Under the pieces are notes generated by a model, which saw only the letters and a program-made list of their open reading frames with translations, was not told where the DNA came from and ran no database searches. Of a stretch of DNA of 64,000 nt, positions 60,680-64,000 are shown piece after piece; the stretch's first letter is position 1, and each line of letters starts with the position of its first letter. Made by a program: the position numbers and the translations under genes. The DNA is from Haliclystus octoradiatus (lineage: Eukaryota; Cnidaria; Staurozoa; Stauromedusae; Haliclystidae): NCBI GenBank assembly GCA_916610825.1, contig OU744450.1:12413307-12477306 (forward strand), written 5' to 3'.

Positions 60680-62500
60680 CTGTGGAAGAAACAAAACACA
60701 CAATATAACATTGAACCCACGTACAGCTACAGACAAACACAAATATTATACCATTAGGACAACTAACTGAGTCAAACTTGATCAAATTGAATTCTACTTT
60801 CCTATTGTATATTGCTGTGTGTAAGTATACTTTTGCATATCGGTAGCCATTATTGTGGTAAAAACATTGGTCTGCTCAGACAATTAACCATTCCACCCCG
60901 AAAAATTTTCATATTAAAATATTTATCAATATTTCACAGAAAAACGGCACATCTTCTGAAATTGAGTTCAGCTATAACGTTGTCCACACTTTCTGAGATC
61001 GCCTTCTGATTGGCTGAGAGCTGGAAAGGAACAATGGTGGGATGACGACGTTCACTGTGTCAATGATGAATATCAGTTGCTTTGGTAATCGAATAGGGAA
61101 AAGCAATTGTTCTGGTAGTTTGAGGTTGGGAGCATCAAAGAAAGTTATGGAAGAGATGTGTTTCATTCCGATACAAAACTTCTGCCATAAAATGGTCAAA
61201 AAATCAGCGGTTATAATGATACCATTTAGAAAAAAAATGATTTATAAACAACAAATGAAACTGATGGATGAAAATACGGTTTTAGGAACTCTCTTCTATA
61301 TATCAAATATCTTTTCCATGGATGATATAGTAAGGGTCACTCCATGTCAACTCGCAAACAAAAATACTAGCAGCCTCTCAGAATTTAATGAAAATTATTT
61401 TACCAAAAGATAATGAAGTGAATATCAACTTGGCGAAGTTTGAAGTAATTCAGTCCAAAAAATAGCTCCGCTTTGCTCGGACTCATGGTGAATGATAATA
61501 ATAAAAAAGTTGAATGAAATCAAATAATCTCTACAAGAAAAGAATATCAAATCAAATTGAATTCAATAAAGTAAAATCAATCTAATCAAATGGTATAAAA
61601 TCAGACCAAATAAAAAAATCAGATTCAAAAAAATAGTATAAAATAAAAAATAAAATAAATTAACACAAAACATATCATAAAAAAGACAATTAATAAAACC
61701 AATATAATAATTATTGTACAAATTAGATTAATAAAATAAAATAAAATAAAAATATGAGATAGATATTAAAGTGCACATGACATCAAAAAGTGTTTTTCCA
61801 GAATCGAGTAGCTCATGCAAAATAAATAGGAATGGTGAAAATAATTTTTCGATTACAACTCTTATAAGCTGAGTTATTTAATGTTGAAAGTACCATATTT
61901 CAAAAATAGTGCTCCTTCGAAAGTGGGAACTCATGTTCAAATGACGAGTCTAGAATTAAAAAAATTGTAACTTTTTTCACGCGAAAAGAAAATGTCAACT
62001 TCACAGAACAGATATGCTTATATCTTTGAGACACCTTGTTGGCCATGTATGACTGAAATTGAACGTGAATTGTAGAGTTAGAAAGGTTTTATTAGACTTC
62101 GATGGAGTTTTTTGACACTAAATCAACGCATGTCATCAAACAAGGTGTTGAGTACTTAAACAGAGGCAAAACGCTTAATGGAGTGTGGTCAGTCTTACAA
62201 ATTGCCAATTTAGAGCGGGTGACCGCGGTGACAACTAATTACTAGGAATTCGTGAGTATCAATTATACTGAATTACTTATCTGATGGAGACTACTCCGAG
62301 GGTGGGTTGTCTCGGTGCCCATCATGTGTGTGAATCAGGGTGTCCCCAAAGTTCTTGTTTCTGCAGAATGTTAGGTGTGGTTCCATCTCATAGAGTTGCA
62401 TGTGTGCTTAAAATAATGGTTTGATTGTTGTTTCAAACAAATGGTTGAAAATGGGTTACAAAGAATGGTGAAATGGTACGGTCATCAATATGGAGTTATC
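60680..62500. other. Upstream of known TMEM120 exons; nothing firm
   Basis: The TMEM120 start exon should be on the minus strand here or beyond the window. A CCAATC box (minus strand, near 61010) could belong to a promoter. A plus-strand frame at 61042-61413 (123 codons) has no recognised motif. 61560-61760 is low-complexity, A-rich sequence with AAATAAA units. Confidence 0.35.
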
Positions 62501-62613
62501 AAATGATATTCTAGGCCTAAGATGACGGTTGCTACCATCAGATTGGTAGGTTGTTTGCATTAGCTGAAGTGTTCGTTTGTGCCAGTAACCTTTGGACGTA
62601 AATAACAGACCCT

Positions 62614-64000
62614 TTAGAGTGTGCATAGGCGGAATATCAGAACGTTGTTATCGGCATTGATATTAAGGCATCGGTTAGTTTGTGATTTGACAATGCCCCA
62701 TTTTGGGGCAGGGCTATGGTATGATTCAAACAGTAAGATGTTGTGTGCATCGGTTGGTTTGATATATAGGTCAGATTGTAGTGTGTTAGGCGAAACATAT
62801 ATATTCAGGTCCAAAAATGGCATAATTTTTGTTGATGTATTAGCTTTAAATTTGAGCTTAGTATTTGATTCAGATTGCTAATGAAAAGAACAAGATCGGA
62901 TCAAGAGTGTTGCCAGATGATAAAAATATTGTCAAGGTAACAATAGAAACAAAGAGGCTTCCTAGTGTTTGAGTCTAAGAAACGCTCTTCGACACCGGCC
63001 ATGTAGATATCGGCGTAGCTGGGGGCAAAACGGGTGCCCATTGCTGTGCCTGAGATTTGCAGATAGCATTTCTCTCCAAAACGAAAATAGTTGGTAGATA
63101 ATATCATTTTAATGCTATCTAAAATGGCATTTACCGGTGGTCCTGTATAGGACTGCTTATGTTTTGAAGTGAATGATTTCACTGCCTCTACCCCAAGTTT
63201 TCTGTCGATATTTGTGGTTAGCCAGAGTACGTCAAGAGAGACGAGTAGTGAGTTTGATGGGATGAAGATATGCTTGATTTTCTGAAGAAAATCAGTTGAG
63301 TCTTGAATGTGGGATTCGATAAGTCTCCTCAATGGCTGCAAAATTATATCGACATATCTGGAGAGGCCTTCTGTGTGTGAATTACAACTGGAGACAATTG
63401 GTCTTCCTGGTGCGCCTGGTTGTGTATTTTAGGTAGAGTGTTGAAGATACTTGTACGAGTGTCCCATGGGGGGGGGGGAAGTGAATTTCGTGTCCCTACG
63501 TCAATTGAGTTTTGCCTAGTCAACGGTCCAAGAAATGGTAAATGGTCAACTGAGTTACACATTCTTCGTGTTGGGTTGGTGGGGCCCAACGATTGGTACG
63601 TTTTCAAATTGTGAATATGCTTGAAGCATTTTGACAAATAATCTGTTTGATTCATGACTACCAATGCTCCTCCTTTATCTGCCCTATTGAATATCAAGTT
63701 GTGCGTAGTTTGGAGGGATGTAAGTAGATCAATGATGTATGTCTTCATTGTTGTTATTGTGTTGGTTATTTCTGATATTTATTAGTAGGCATCCTTCGTG
63801 TTCGTCAAGCTCAGATAGATGGTTTTCTAGGGTTTTGAATCCACTAGAAAGTTTTGCGTTGCTCTTGTAGAGATGGAGTTTCTTATTGCCCTTTTTCACA
63901 ACTGTTGGTTCCTCAGTAAGAAAGTTATTTTTGTCAACCCATTTCCTAAATGAGCGTCTGATACGCTGCTTGAATACTTCTACATGTTTAGTTATCTCAA
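62614..64000 (-). pseudogene. Decayed Penelope-like reverse transcriptase, cut by window end
   Basis: On the minus strand from the window edge: an N-terminal part (FKQRIRRSFRKWVDKNN …, 63985-63780), then RADKGGALVVM, TLPKIHNQAH, LIESHIQDSTDFLQKI, ISGTAMGTRFAPSYADI, the catalytic segment CYLDNIFIIW (family: LDD) and PFLDLNIYV … LYIKPTDAHN. At least three frame changes separate these parts, and a run of G near 63470 marks one. It is related to, but distinct from, the element at 36-40 kb. The 5' end lies beyond 64000. Confidence 0.8.

Overview
This window looks like nuclear DNA of a marine invertebrate animal. It is AT-rich, with GT-AG introns, long (AAT)n/(ATT)n and (GTAT)n microsatellites, a tRNA-derived SINE, and several animal-type transposable elements (Ty3/Gypsy, Penelope-like, Mutator-like, Crypton-like, hAT- and mariner-type MITEs). 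A tunicate or other invertebrate deuterostome would fit, but the sequence alone does not fix the taxon.

Left part (1-12.4 kb): mostly decayed repeats. There is one unrecognised coding fragment (535-1032), a GGATC-rich repeat pair, a broken Crypton-like tyrosine-recombinase gene (about 5.36-6.3 kb), a decayed Ty3/Gypsy element on the minus strand (about 6.65-10.04 kb) and a 0.9 kb mariner-type MITE carrying a nested fold-back element.

Centre left (12.4-21.9 kb): a tandem duplication of a roughly 5 kb unit. Each unit carries one intact, intronless gene for CMP-KDO synthetase (kdsB), an enzyme of bacterial lipopolysaccharide synthesis and of plant and algal cell walls, not expected in an animal. 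The two 268-residue proteins differ at three positions. One unit has a 688 bp hAT-like MITE that the other lacks. This is the most striking content of the window and reads as a bacterial gene acquired and then duplicated. It is followed by an intact, intronless cytochrome P450 gene (22374-23882).

Right part (26-60.7 kb): a minus-strand gene, TMEM120 (TMEM120A/B family), reconstructed here from nine short exons whose splice phases agree. It has not previously been visible as an ORF because no exon exceeds 122 bp. Two exons (60.7-59.6 kb) encode the N-terminal coiled coil and seven (31.5-26.0 kb) the membrane domain. The 28 kb between them is loaded with mobile DNA: three partly tandem copies of a Mutator-like transposase remnant, a Penelope-like element with a hammerhead-like motif, and a young, almost intact Ty3/Gypsy element (51151-56519) with 172 bp LTRs, a canonical -1 frameshift signal between gag and pol, and a substituted integrase catalytic residue. 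One short TMEM120 exon and both terminal exons could not be found.

The last 1.4 kb holds the reverse-transcriptase part of a second, decayed Penelope-like element running off the window.
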